DNA from: Crotophaga sulcirostris
Lineage: Eukaryota > Chordata > Aves > Cuculiformes > Crotophagidae
Length of the DNA stretch: 64,000 bases
Direction of reading: 5' to 3'
NCBI GenBank assembly: GCA_013397455.1
Contig: VYZB01000169.1
Span: 1,041,004 to 1,105,003 of the forward strand
The translations under genes were made by a program, and so were the position numbers. Shown here one piece after another: positions 26,336 through 62,873 of the stretch. The notes beneath the pieces are model-generated. The model was not told the DNA's origin and searched no databases. It worked only from the letters and a program-made list of their open reading frames with translations. Position 1 is the stretch's first letter, and each line of letters starts with the position of its first letter.

Positions 26336-29063
26336 TACTGAAATGGATCAAGGGCTGAAATCAGAAAATAATACAGTTGATTAAAAAGCCCACAAACTAG
26401 CTGATGCCTTATTACTCTTTTCTAGCTTAAATAAACCTACTTAAATAAAAGGGAGGTGGGAGTCCAAGATGCCAGCCCGGTCTCCCTCTCTGACCTTACT
26501 CAGATCAGGCTTTGCAAGCCCTCAAAGCAAATCCTCTGCAGAAATTATGCTCTTTCTTATGCAGAAACTTCCCTCCACTTTCTGGAAGTCAATCAACGTT
26601 GAGTTTACTGTGGTCTTAAATAATACATTAAGAATCCTCCCTCTGCTGTTCTCCTTGCAGTAAAGAAGAACACTCCTCTTCAGGTAACGCTCCATGCTCT
26701 GCTCTGCAGTGGTTACAGCATGGTTGAAGTCTCAGCCATGATTGCACCTTTCTGCTGGAAGTTAAATAGTGTATATATATAATAATAGTTAAATAGTGTC
26801 TATATTTAATAAATAGAATACACACAGCTCTTGGATTGGTTGGATAGGCATCCGATGGTTCAGAGAGCGATGTCACGATCAAGCCATGCACGGCGTCACA
26901 CGCACGCAACCGTGGGGAGTTGGAGTTTTACTTCTGGAAATGCCAGTGCTCTGACCTTTGTAAATCGGGATGGGCTTCTTGTCTTGTTTACTCGACGCAG
27001 CTGGCTTTCTGGACAAGTGTCAAAGACACCACAGATTGCCAAGGGTTAGATGCTGAAGTGCTTAATTAAACGAGCCTCTAGGCAGTGGCAATTTGCATGG
27101 TAGAAGCACCACAACAAGGCTCTTCTATTTATTTTTTTTAAAGATAGTATTGGGAACTAGTTAAAAAAAAAGACTCTTTTTTGGTCTTGCTTTTTGGTTT
27201 GCATATACAAGCACTTGGAAAATATGACCCACACTCCCCTGTGTTTCACAGATTTAAGATAAGACATGGAAGAGCCTTATAAATATTTGAGTTTTGTGCC
27301 ACGAACATGAGTTTGCATGCCTTTTCCAAGATTTTTCGTTCATCTTAAAATGGGGAATAAAATTCCAATGAGAAAAAAAACACCAAAAGGAAACCAGAGT
27401 TTTTTTACAACTTATGTCTGAGGACACCCGAGCATCCTGTGTCAAGGTGCTGAAGGTCACTGACAGCTCTGTGCAAAGACACTGGTACATCTTCCCACGG
27501 GCTCTGCAGGGCTGACCTTTTGTGCTGTACACACCACTGAACTGAGTTATGGGCATCAGTTCAGCTGGTGCAGAGAGCAGATGGGGCCAAGAACATAACA
27601 AGTAGCACTGATAGTGCCCAAACCATCCTGCTCCACCTCTGCAGGCTGCAATTCTCACCTCTTGGCACCAGGCAGCCACAGGACTTCAGCATTGAAGTTA
27701 TTTTGTCGAATGCATTAGGCTGGGCTGAAACACCCAGCTCGTGCAGCATGGATTAAAAAAACCCAAATGAATAGTAGCAGCTCTGTACTTGCAGCCTCCT
27801 TCATCACTGGAAACACAGCCCCAGCCCAGACTGCAGCTCAGTCCCATCACTTGGCCACGAGCCCCAAGTTAGAGCCTTTGCATTTTGAGGGTATCTTGAT
27901 TTTCACCAGATAGAGGTGAGATTGATGCCTGCCCATCTCTTCACTCTGGGTCATTGATTTATTTCAGTCTGCTTCAAAGAGTAACAAGGGGGAAAAAAAG
28001 TAAATAAAATCTCTTGCTCCATCTGGATGGGGTGAAATAAGCAGCACCTGGTGGGGGGAAACACGACAGTGATGTCGCAGGAGCTGCACCCACATTGTGG
28101 CTGAGGTACCTCCTGCTGTGGCACCAGGGTAGAGGTGCACGAAGAGAGGAGAGGTGAAATCCAGAAGGGAGTTGTAACCATCACTAGAAGAGGTAAGTTT
28201 AACACAAACCTCTGCTTTTTTTGCCATAACCTAACTGTATTGTAGGGGTTTGGGTCTAGCCCAAGAGAAAACATACAAATCAACGAGTCAGGTAACAAAT
28301 GAAGGTTTTGGATGAGTGGCAGCATGGGGTTGTAATCCGTTATGGAAACTGGGCGCTGGCTGCTCACCTTGTGGGATGCACCTTGTTCGAATAAGGAGGA
28401 TTTACACCCAGATTTCCTAAGGGAGAAATTACCTGAGCACGAAGAGGCGATTCACAGGAGACAGGCAGATCCCTGGGGTCAGGTGGCCCAGTCCCAGGGA
28501 CAAAGAACAACAGCTGTGCACGTAAACCTATGTAAGTTCACTGAAAACAAAGCCCTGAGGAGGGAGGGAAAAAGAGGGCTTTAGGGAAAAAAAAAAAACC
28601 AGGCATCATGGCATGCCAGTATCTTTTATGAATAACCAGGTTATAGCACACGTCAACTCTTACAATCTCCCCCAGTCACGGTTCCCATTTTCTTGTTCAT
28701 TTTGTTGACCTGCTGTAGGGTCATACAGGGAATTAGCTGTTATCTCCTTACAGAATTGAGATCTTGACCTTTTTATCTGTTTTACACAGTACCCAGCACA
28801 CTGCTGGGCACTCTAGTAATTAAGACCTAATCATGGTATAAATCAAGTAAATAAGCACTTGTCCACAGGTCATCAGGACTCGTGTGTCTCTTTGGAAAAG
28901 CCGTGTTCATGGAGGTCAACAGAGCCAAACAGCCAGGATCCTTCAACGTGGGTGAAGTGTCCTTCCAATAGCCCCCCCTCACCCCCTTTTGCAGGGGTTA
29001 CCGAGCAGCCCTGCCAGTTTCCCATCACCCATTCATCCTGCGGGCACACCCACTTCTGCCCAC
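26336..29063. other. Intergenic up to the proposed FSTL4 3' end
   Basis: It contains a small AT-rich duplication (listed). ORFs on the minus strand at 27254-27679 and 27951-28367 show no family features and no exon-like splice context that I could confirm. Confidence 0.5.
26761..26805. repeat. Two-copy 27-bp-period AT-rich repeat
   Basis: GTTAAATAGTGTATATAT at 26761 recurs with one change (GTTAAATAGTGTCTATAT) at 26788, a 27-base spacing. A small local duplication. Confidence 0.6.
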
Positions 29064-29080
29064 TGAAATCTTTTGGGTAT

Positions 29081-29086
29081 TTTATT
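29081..29086 (-). terminator. Candidate distal poly(A) signal AATAAA
   Basis: This is the first canonical AATAAA on the minus strand downstream of the FSTL4 stop. About 15-20 bases later comes a CA (TTTCAGTGGG), followed by a GU-rich stretch AAGTGGGTGTGCCC. This arrangement fits a cleavage and polyadenylation site, giving a 3' UTR of about 3.2 kb. RNA evidence is not available here. Confidence 0.4.
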
Positions 29087-31322
29087 GGGGTTTTTGTAGT
29101 GGTAAAAAAATAAATCAAAGTATTAAATGAAAAGAACATGTTAATTAACCACAGATTCCAAATTAAGGCACTCGTGAGTTTTCTCTCCAATTTAAAACAA
29201 TAGTGGACGGTTTTTAAATACTCACTGAACTGCATAGTTAAAGATGTTAAGTAAAAACTCTCACTCATTCAGAAAGTGAGGGAAATACTAAGACAAACCA
29301 GTATTTCCATTACACTGCTGTTTAACCTCAACAATGAATGGAAAATGCATCTGATCTTGGGAATGGAGTCTTATTGTCAACCAGGGACTATTTTTCCACT
29401 ACTCCAGTGTCAGAACACCCAACTGATATATGACTGTTATAGGATGACTAAACGGTCATTAATTCGATTTAAATTCATTTCAAGTAATCACTATGATTAA
29501 TTAATCCTTAGCTAGGAATTAACTGTGAATTAGTGGAGAACATGAAGGGAGAGGGAAAGTAAATGCAAACAAGGAGATGTAGTCACTTTTTGACAGCTGA
29601 AAGGCAAAAAAATGAGTAGAAACACTTCTGAGTACAAAGAAAATTTCTGTGTCATAAAAAAAATAAAACCCGAGTAACAAATGTGCAGCACTTTAATGTC
29701 AGATTTGACTGTCATTGGAACTGTTCACAAAGTAGTGTGGACGATCTAAGTTGTACTTCATTTTCTAAGTATGATATATCACCATTAGTATAATTTAGAA
29801 AACACATCACCAGAACTTGGGCTGAAGAGGAAAGAAAGGGAACATCTTTGGAAGGTCCAAGTGGGATTTTTCAAGTGAACGCTATTCCAATATTTTGCGA
29901 CAAACAGTAGGAAGTGAGGTCTGTTACACATCTTTCACAGCCTATATATAAACCAGCCTCAAGAATATTTACCTGAACAGATATATACAGTATTTTTAAG
30001 TATTCTTAAAAAAGTAATATTTGTTTGATCTATGACACAATGAACGTCTCTACAGGGAAACTTATCATAGGCATAATAAAATATCCAAGAAGTCATAAAA
30101 GATAACACGAGAGCAGTGTTTGGCCTTGGTAAAACACATTGAGGATGACTGCAATGTATGGATACAGCTTTGTTCAAGAAAGGAGTTGTGCATATTTAAA
30201 GGTACTTACAAAGCTGGTCTTCTCCTTTCCTTGACATGGTTATGTTTCCTAATTGGATGAGTAGAAAATCATGGACACCATGCATTGCTAAAGGAAGGCT
30301 ATGTCAATCTGTTTTCTTTGTCTGTGTTGCAATGATGGGATAGTCTCTTCTAACCCCTATGGCTCATCAGTGAAAAGAGATGTAGGTTTCAGCCTATGAG
30401 TGTTGAAGGGCAATTTCAAGGACTCTGTGTTTAATGAATTCATAGGATTCAGCTCCCCTTCTTCTTCTGTCTGAACAGATTTTTATATATTCTCTACAGA
30501 ACCGAAATGGTTTAAATGACTTCAGGTCTACAGCCACGCTAAAATGCTACTCTTCTGGTAAAAGTTTAACATTTAAACCAAAACTTACCAGTGTTAGTCT
30601 GCACCCTTCTCATTTAACATCCCTCTGTGTGCACTGTGAAATAGGTGACTTCAGCTGGAAAATAATTCCTGTGCCAGTACATATCACTGGACACGTTCAG
30701 CAGCTGCGTTCATACAAACTCTGAGCAACAAGGCCATTTGGAAAACAAGTTGGGTCTTTCAAAAGGCTGATGGGTGGCTCTGATGCAACAGATGTTTACC
30801 TTCAGAGAGAGTTTTCACCAATCTCAAGACCACACTTTCAAAGCAGTATGTGAGATAGAACCACTTGGCTGCGCCCGTTCATGGTGGCAGTGGGGCTCAC
30901 CTGGTTTGCACTGCTTTGTGAGCCATAGCTGCTCCTGCCCTGATTACATCATGGTGGTGGATATAGAAAGCTGCAAAAACATAACTGGAAAAGTTTTTAT
31001 ATCTTACAAATGTTCGAATGGATCTATATTTTTATGGGACCTCAACTGAAATTTCTCAAAGCCAGCTGTTGCACTGTAGGGTAATCCAGCTGGTTTTACA
31101 CCAATCTCTTTGCTCATAAGTAAAAGGTAACTGACTATAAACAAGTGCACAATAAACAGGAAGCAAAAAATCACAAAGGAATATTTTTCCCCAGGATGTC
31201 TGAAAATAAATAGGCAAATTAAGGCTATGACTACAATATGAGTGAGTTTTCTATTAAAAATACCCTCTGTCGTTGTAGTTATTATTTTACAAAGAACCCA
31301 GTGACTTCAGTGCTACTAAATA

Positions 31323-31328
31323 TTTAAT
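31323..31328 (-). terminator. Candidate proximal poly(A) signal ATTAAA
   Basis: The minus strand reads ATTAAA here, about 950 bases past the FSTL4 stop. It is the first common hexamer variant I found. The downstream sequence is not clearly GU-rich, so this is weak. Confidence 0.25.
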
Positions 31329-32273
31329 GAGAGAAACCAACAATTTCTAGAAGTGTTGCTGCCTCCTATGGGAATAATCAAAACTAATTCTCTGCCCCTG
31401 AGAAGCAGATTTTGCATATTGTGACCACGGTCACAAGGTGCTGCAAGACTAATGCCCCCTTCTCAACAAAATGTTTTACAAACTCTGACTCCCACTCAGT
31501 GTTCCCTGTTTTTTACCCACTCTAATGGCCTGGATATTTCATGCTGAATTTCTCAGATACAATCACACAAATATGCATTAGAAGAGAGGGGGACTCATAA
31601 CATTGCCCTTAGTAGTTACCATGAGCAAAATTAAGTACAGAAGAAAGCGAGCTGACAGTTACTATTTCTGCTATGCCTCCTTCTGAAGTCACATATGCGA
31701 ACCTTCCCAAAGCCATCCTGCAGAGAAAACTGATCAGTTTTCATTAAATCGCTCTCCTAGGTTTCTCTAGGTTGAAAACTGCTCTCTGATGCTTAGTTTC
31801 CTGCATCATCCAAAGGCGAATTATAACTGCAGTCATTGCTTCTGCAGGCTCTCCATGTTGGGCTGGAGAAGTCAGCACAGGCAAGGTGTACAGGAAAGAA
31901 AACTGATGGCTCGAATGTAACATAAAAGGCCCTCAGTATGGAAACTCAAAATCTGCTTTGTTCTACAGAATCACTAGGTTTCGTGGCTTATGCGGTATCT
32001 CAGTGGAGATATTATTAACTTCCCAGCATTTTTCTCATAACCACAAATCACACCCCCAAATAAAAAACATCCCTCCAAACCCACTTCCTATTAGCAGAGC
32101 ATACCTTGTGTTATAAAACTTGCAAGTAGACCTGTGTTGTACCATGAAGCCTATACAGGGGTTTTTTGTTTTATCTTTTTTCCCAGTGTAAAAATATACA
32201 ATGCTACTGCTCGCTTGTCGCAGTGTAAAGGTCCAACCGGTACTTGCCTGCCGAAGGCTCTGCTATTGCCCTT

Positions 32274-57420
<25,147 letters not shown>

Positions 57421-59984
57421 TTATTATTTAGTAAAAATATTTTAAACACCACATGAAGAGAGACTACCTGTTCAGTGGTTTTGATAGCATCGCAGCTTGG
57501 GAACACAGCTTGAATTTTGAACAGTTTTAAAGTTCATAAATCAACATGCAGGGAGAAAATGAGCAGCAATTTAAGAGTAAGGCAAAGTAACCCATCTGAG
57601 AACATGAACTTTTGTGCCGGTTGCTAACAAGGTGCTCTTTGCACATAAAAAAAGATGGCAATCTCCAGCTGCTTAATTTATAGGGGAATTTAATATCTAC
57701 ACGTTAACCTCAGATGCATAAAATGTTAACTTCTGGGTGGGTTAAGGTTTCTTTTATCTATACTGGCTCTTAGAAAATGCACTGTAACCTTGAGACTTGA
57801 TAAGACAGAACTGAAACTGTTTGTCACTTATCTCAGACAATATTCTAGGCAGGAGACAAGGAGGAAAAAAAAAGCATTTTTCTCAAAGAAACTAATTTTG
57901 ATCTGTAACTGCCTGACAATTATCTTTCTTTATCCCCTTCATCCTCCTAGATGTGCTCTTGCTTTACTTCCATTTTTGATTAGAGATGGGGAGAATATGA
58001 GTTAGTAGAGAGGTTTTGGCACTTGAATATATTGTACAAGTGCCCTGCTTAGGAATTTGTTTCAAATTATATTTAAAAGAACCACAGCACTGACAGATAT
58101 ATGAAGCATCATCACCAATTACTCCATTAATGTTTAGACTTCTGCAGCTCCGGGGAAATGCAAATTTGCTCTGCTGGTCGAGAGTCAAGAACTTGGGTCC
58201 CAATTTCTTTGTGATGGAGAAAGGGAATCTGTGCAGAGGTGCTGACACTTCTCCTGCTGCACCCATGGCAGGTCCAATGGTACAAGGAACCATCCTCATC
58301 CCTGCTGTTACTGCCAAATCCCCTGCCACATGCTAAGGAACCATGAGCAAGAGTTTTGATGATCAGATGGACTGTTTACTAATCAAAACCATTTGGGGCT
58401 CCTCATTGCTCACATTTTCTGCCTCTGGCGTGCATCTTCTTTACAGTGTGAAGCTTTCCTTTCCAACCATGATGCTTAGAAAAATTTTTGAAGAAAGCTG
58501 CATTCCTGATGCAGACTTGCAATGCCAGTTGGCATCCTTAAAGAACAGTACAAGTAGCCTATGTCTTGCATTATGGGATTGATCTGGCACGACTTTTGCT
58601 GGCTCTTAAATCTTCTTCAGTAACAAACATACCCCCCCCTGGTTCTACTGCCTGTGGCCCTAAGTCATGTGCTGCCCCAATGTGCAAATTTATGAACAAT
58701 TATAAAGCATAAGAGTAAATCCATAGATGTTCTTAAAATTTATAACCTAATATCAAAAACATTTCAAATATTACTGCCACCTTGGGTGTCAGGCAGCTTT
58801 GGCATCTATACTGGGATAAGCTGGTGAAGATACCCAATATGTTATTACAAATATCTACTCAAAAATTCCCATTTCAAGAATTTGCCTATTTTTTCGACAG
58901 CTAGATCTGTCCTGCTGGAAAGCAAAGATGCGTGAGTAACTGCAAATAGAAAAGATATCAGCCCTGTTCAAATGATATTTGGGTGAGATAAGAGAAAACG
59001 CTTGCGGTGGAGGAGACTTAATAAAAGTTTTTAAAGTTAATCCCAAAGCAACACAAAGTGAGTTTAGATCAATAAAAGCAGGATGGCTACTTTTATGGAA
59101 TGATTTATAAGGAGTTATGGAAAAACAGGACAATAAAATCTTCTCTGTTTTAAGTATGTTGCTTCCTTAAACATATCTCAGAAAAATATTATGAATGCTT
59201 GGTTTGTGCTCTGTAATTGTCTTTTTATGGACAATCTCTTTTTTCCAATGCATACAAATGTATTTATATAAGTAAAGACTCTTGCAAAAACAAACTGATG
59301 CAGGATTACGGTATTATTCTCTTCCTCTCCTAATATATTTTTCTTGTACAGAGAAGCTTATATTGGTAAAAGCACGGTTTATGACTTTTAAAAACTATTT
59401 TCTGACTTCTAGCACTTAAAGAAGGTTTACAAAGTTGATTTAGGTTAAGAGCACATCATTTATGTCAGGCATAGAAGGAAATTATCTGCCCTGTATTAGG
59501 ACTTGCACACACAGCGTAAATGCACATAAGAGTACCACGTTACTAAGTATGACCAGTAGTAGACGTGGAAAGGAAAAAGCGATTATGAAATTTAGGTTCA
59601 ATATCCAGCCTCTTGTTGCTACAAAAAAAAAAAAGACTAAATTCTGTTACAACTTAATGACTCTCTCCCTGTGTTTATTTATTGCAGCTCACGGTTTCTC
59701 GGTATGTTTCCCTGTGGATATAATTAGTACATTAGGATTTCACAGTTACATTTTATATATATGCATGCATTCTTATGCACAAGTGCTTTCTTTGGATATT
59801 TTGTACAGGTATATTTGGAAGCGCTGTAAAAACCCCAAGGCCTAGAGCATTAGGCAATGAGTTGTCTTTGCTTCCTTCACAGCCTCTAACTCTACATCTT
59901 ACCCTCATCCCAGCCAGGAGTCCTGCAGTGCAGAGGGCAGGCAATGGGCAGCCCTGGTATGAGGGCTATTGCCCACTCCCCTCA

Positions 59985-60389
59985 NNNNNNNNNNNNNNNN
60001 NNNNNNNNNNNNNNNNNNNNNNNNNNNNNNNNNNNNNNNNNNNNNNNNNNNNNNNNNNNNNNNNNNNNNNNNNNNNNNNNNNNNNNNNNNNNNNNNNNNN
60101 NNNNNNNNNNNNNNNNNNNNNNNNNNNNNNNNNNNNNNNNNNNNNNNNNNNNNNNNNNNNNNNNNNNNNNNNNNNNNNNNNNNNNNNNNNNNNNNNNNNN
60201 NNNNNNNNNNNNNNNNNNNNNNNNNNNNNNNNNNNNNNNNNNNNNNNNNNNNNNNNNNNNNNNNNNNNNNNNNNNNNNNNNNNNNNNNNNNNNNNNNNNN
60301 NNNNNNNNNNNNNNNNNNNNNNNNNNNNNNNNNNNNNNNNNNNNNNNNNNNNNNNNNNNNNNNNNNNNNNNNNNNNNNNNNNNNNNNNN
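59985..60389. other. Assembly gap (405 N)
   Basis: A run of N in the partial upstream FSTL4 intron, bordered on the right by GC-rich sequence. ORFs across it are artefacts. Confidence 0.99.
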
Positions 60390-61799
60390 AGGGCTTGTGC
60401 TCCAAACCCTCCGCACCGCGCTGCCTTTGGGAGCTCTTAGGAGCTGCTTGGGTGCACCTCTTGCCACTGCCACTGTGGCAACCAGGGTGTGAGTTAACAC
60501 TGACAGTGCTTTCAGCCGCTGTTTCGGTTTGCTGGGAGATGCCCTAGTGCTGCACACAATTTTATCAAGCTGAGAAGGAACTGCAGGTCAGTAAAGACTT
60601 CTTGCCTCTCAAAAACATATATCAGGCAAGTGAGAGCTCTTTGAACAAAAGTTCTCAGAAATTGTTTAGAACAAAGAATTTCTGGAGACCCAGGTTCTGA
60701 GCTCCATCCCTCCATCCAAACACGCACATGGAAGCTTGCTGGGAGAATTGGCAGAAGAGAGGATGGGGTGGGCAGAGGGAATAGGAAGAATTCATGCTGG
60801 TAAAAGGCAGAGGCAACATTTCATGTGCTTTGAGACTTCTTTCAGATGGCTTTTGCTTGTAAAGCTTTCCAAGTCACTGTGAGCCTGAAAGCAGTCAAAG
60901 GGAACCATAAACATCTGTAAAAATGATGTAACTATTCTTTTCTCCCTAAAACTATCCCATCTTTAAAGCAGAGTATCCCAGGGCTGTCCAGGAGCTGCAG
61001 TGAGTGCTGCAACCCCCAGGAGCTGCCCCACTCCCACCACCGACAATGCCCAACAGTGAAATGAAAAGTCGTTTTGATGTATCATCCCATGAAAAAGGAT
61101 AAGCAACAAGAAGAAAGGCAAAAAAGTAACTTGCAGGACATGGATTTCCTCTACACTGAAGGTGAATGTTCTTGTGAAGAGGAAGAAAGAGAAGTGATGA
61201 AAATGTATGAACAAAAGCCAGGAACCATTCTAACCCCAGAAACTGATAAGTCTTGCATCAAAGCGGTCAGATAAGGATAAGGTGTTCATCACCTCTGTGT
61301 TATGAATTTCATTATGAAATGTTACAAGTCCTGGTTAAAAAAAAAATCAGCAAGCTATGCTTATAATTTCTCATAATTGATAAGGTCGACTGGTGGCAGA
61401 TGATAAATTGACTCCTCCAGCAGTTTGTCTTGTGTTTTCTCTCCCTTTTCAGAATAAAAAGTTCTCTGCCCTTCATGAGCTTCTTTTATGTCTTGCAGTT
61501 ACCCTTCAAATAAAGGACTGATTAAGTGACTTCAGAATACATTTTAACTTTGTGAGATTAAAAAAATGCACCACCCTGCATTTTAAATTGATAAGAGCTC
61601 AGTAATCTAAAAATGCAAAAAAAAAGTTGCTAGTGCAATTTAAAAAAATAACAAAGCATATCCTAGAAAATGGATATGTGCTTTTTTTTGTGTTGTATTT
61701 CCTTTCCATCACTACTGATTACCCAAGGCATCGCTCTCTCCAAACAGAAGATTTTTCATATTTATTTATCCCATTCCTCCCTTCTAATGCATTCCCTGC

Positions 61800-62040
61800 T
61801 CATGCAATCCGCCGCAGCTCGGCGACACCGCGCTTAGAAATGTGTAAAACATTGCATATTGCTTGTAAATCTCATTCGCATTCTGTCTCAAGTGAAATCC
61901 AATCTGTGATTGTAAAGTCACAAATCTCCTGCTCTGACACCCAGGAACGCAGCCGGCGGAGAGGGAGCCCACATTAACCCGGGGCTGCCGAGCCAGCGGC
62001 CCCGGCCGGTGCTGGAGAGTGCTGGGATCTGACTGCTGGC
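61800..62040. promoter_or_regulatory. CpG-rich patch inside the upstream FSTL4 intron
   Basis: Two clusters of CpG stand out against CpG-poor flanks: CCGCCGCAGCTCGGCGACAC with CGCGC at about 61809-61833, and CGCAGCCGGCGG to CCCCGGCCGGTG at about 61948-62010. Between them is AT-rich sequence with GCATATTGC. This could be an intronic promoter or enhancer; no exon was identified. Confidence 0.3.
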
Positions 62041-62532
62041 CTTTTTTTTTTTTTCCCTTTTCAGATGCTTTTTCATTAAGTTTTCTAACAGGTCTTTCAA
62101 ACATATTTTAAATCCTTCATATTTCTGGAAAAGTTTCTCGTTTTCCAGGAAGTTTGAAGAGGAATCAGCATAGAATAGATTCAAGCTTATTATTTTTTAC
62201 GTTAACTTCCACTTATTTGAGGAAAATATGACTTCTTACAGCTATAAATAGGAAGAAGGAACAGAAAGACAAGTCCCAGTGGCACAAACCCTTATGGCCC
62301 CCCATCTCTCCAGCTATCACCAAATGCTGGCACGTGTCCCGTCGCAGTACAGCATTATGGGGCACGCACTCATGCGATTTTAAGCCTGCACAGTGATTCT
62401 AAGTCACCCCAGTTAGGTACTGAATGCTCCTAATATTCTTTGGGGGTGAGCTGCAGAGACAGTTGATACCCCCCAATAATACTAATTTAAATGTCTCCAT
62501 AGCACAAATAATGGACAGAGGGAACCTTTATA

Positions 62533-62873
62533 AGGGAGCGCAGGGATAGGATGAGAGAGGTCTCTTCTCACAGGTGACCAGGGACAGAACTAGAGGGCAC
62601 GGACTTAAACTTCATCAGGGGAGGTTTAGACTTGATGTTAGGAAGAAGTTCCACACTGAAAGGGTGATTGGCCACTGGAATGCGCTGCCCAGGGAGGTGG
62701 TGGAGTCGCCGACCCTTGATGTGTTTAAGGGAAGATTGGATGAGGCACTCAGTGCCATGGTTTAGATGATGGGTTGGTGTTAGTGTTGGCTTATAGGTTG
62801 GACTTGATGATCTCAGAGGTGTGATGATCTCTTTCATGTGCCTTCCAACCCAAGCCATTCTATGATTCTCTGA
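62533..62873 (+). repeat. CR1 LINE fragment with composite 3' end
   Basis: The copy reads AGGGAGCGCAGGGATAGGAT, GGTTTAGACTTGATGTTAGG, GGGTGATTGGCCACTGGAAT, CCCAGGGAGGTGGTGGAGTC and GGTTGGACTTGATGATCTCA, then an extra TGATGATCTCTTTCATGTG before CCTTCCAACCCAAGCC and ATTCTATGATTCTCTGA. It lies in the upstream FSTL4 intron, antisense to the gene. Confidence 0.94.

Larger units (their letters stand above)
29064..32273 (-). other. Probable 3' UTR / 3' flank of FSTL4
   Basis: No coding signal or transposon is seen in the 3.2 kb after the stop. Two candidate poly(A) hexamers on the minus strand lie about 950 and 3190 bases downstream of the stop. The end is inferred from the second; a longer or shorter UTR is possible. 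A PUM-like TGTATATA lies near 29981 (minus), and a palindrome at 31419-31436. Confidence 0.4.

Noticed and set aside
27254..27679. 141-codon minus-strand ORF downstream of FSTL4
   Set aside because: No domain or splice evidence; composition is like chance.
57964..58329. 121-codon minus-strand ORF, considered as the missing Ig domain 1 exon
   Set aside because: It has no Ig-type Cys/Trp pattern and no similarity to the expected segment before DFGEDD.
59775..60557. ORFs up to 221 codons crossing the second N run
   Set aside because: Artefacts of the gap; the real flanking sequence supports no coding exon.
61074..61274. 66-codon acidic/charged plus-strand ORF
   Set aside because: The Glu/Lys-rich content reflects purine-rich sequence; no promoter, splice or family evidence.
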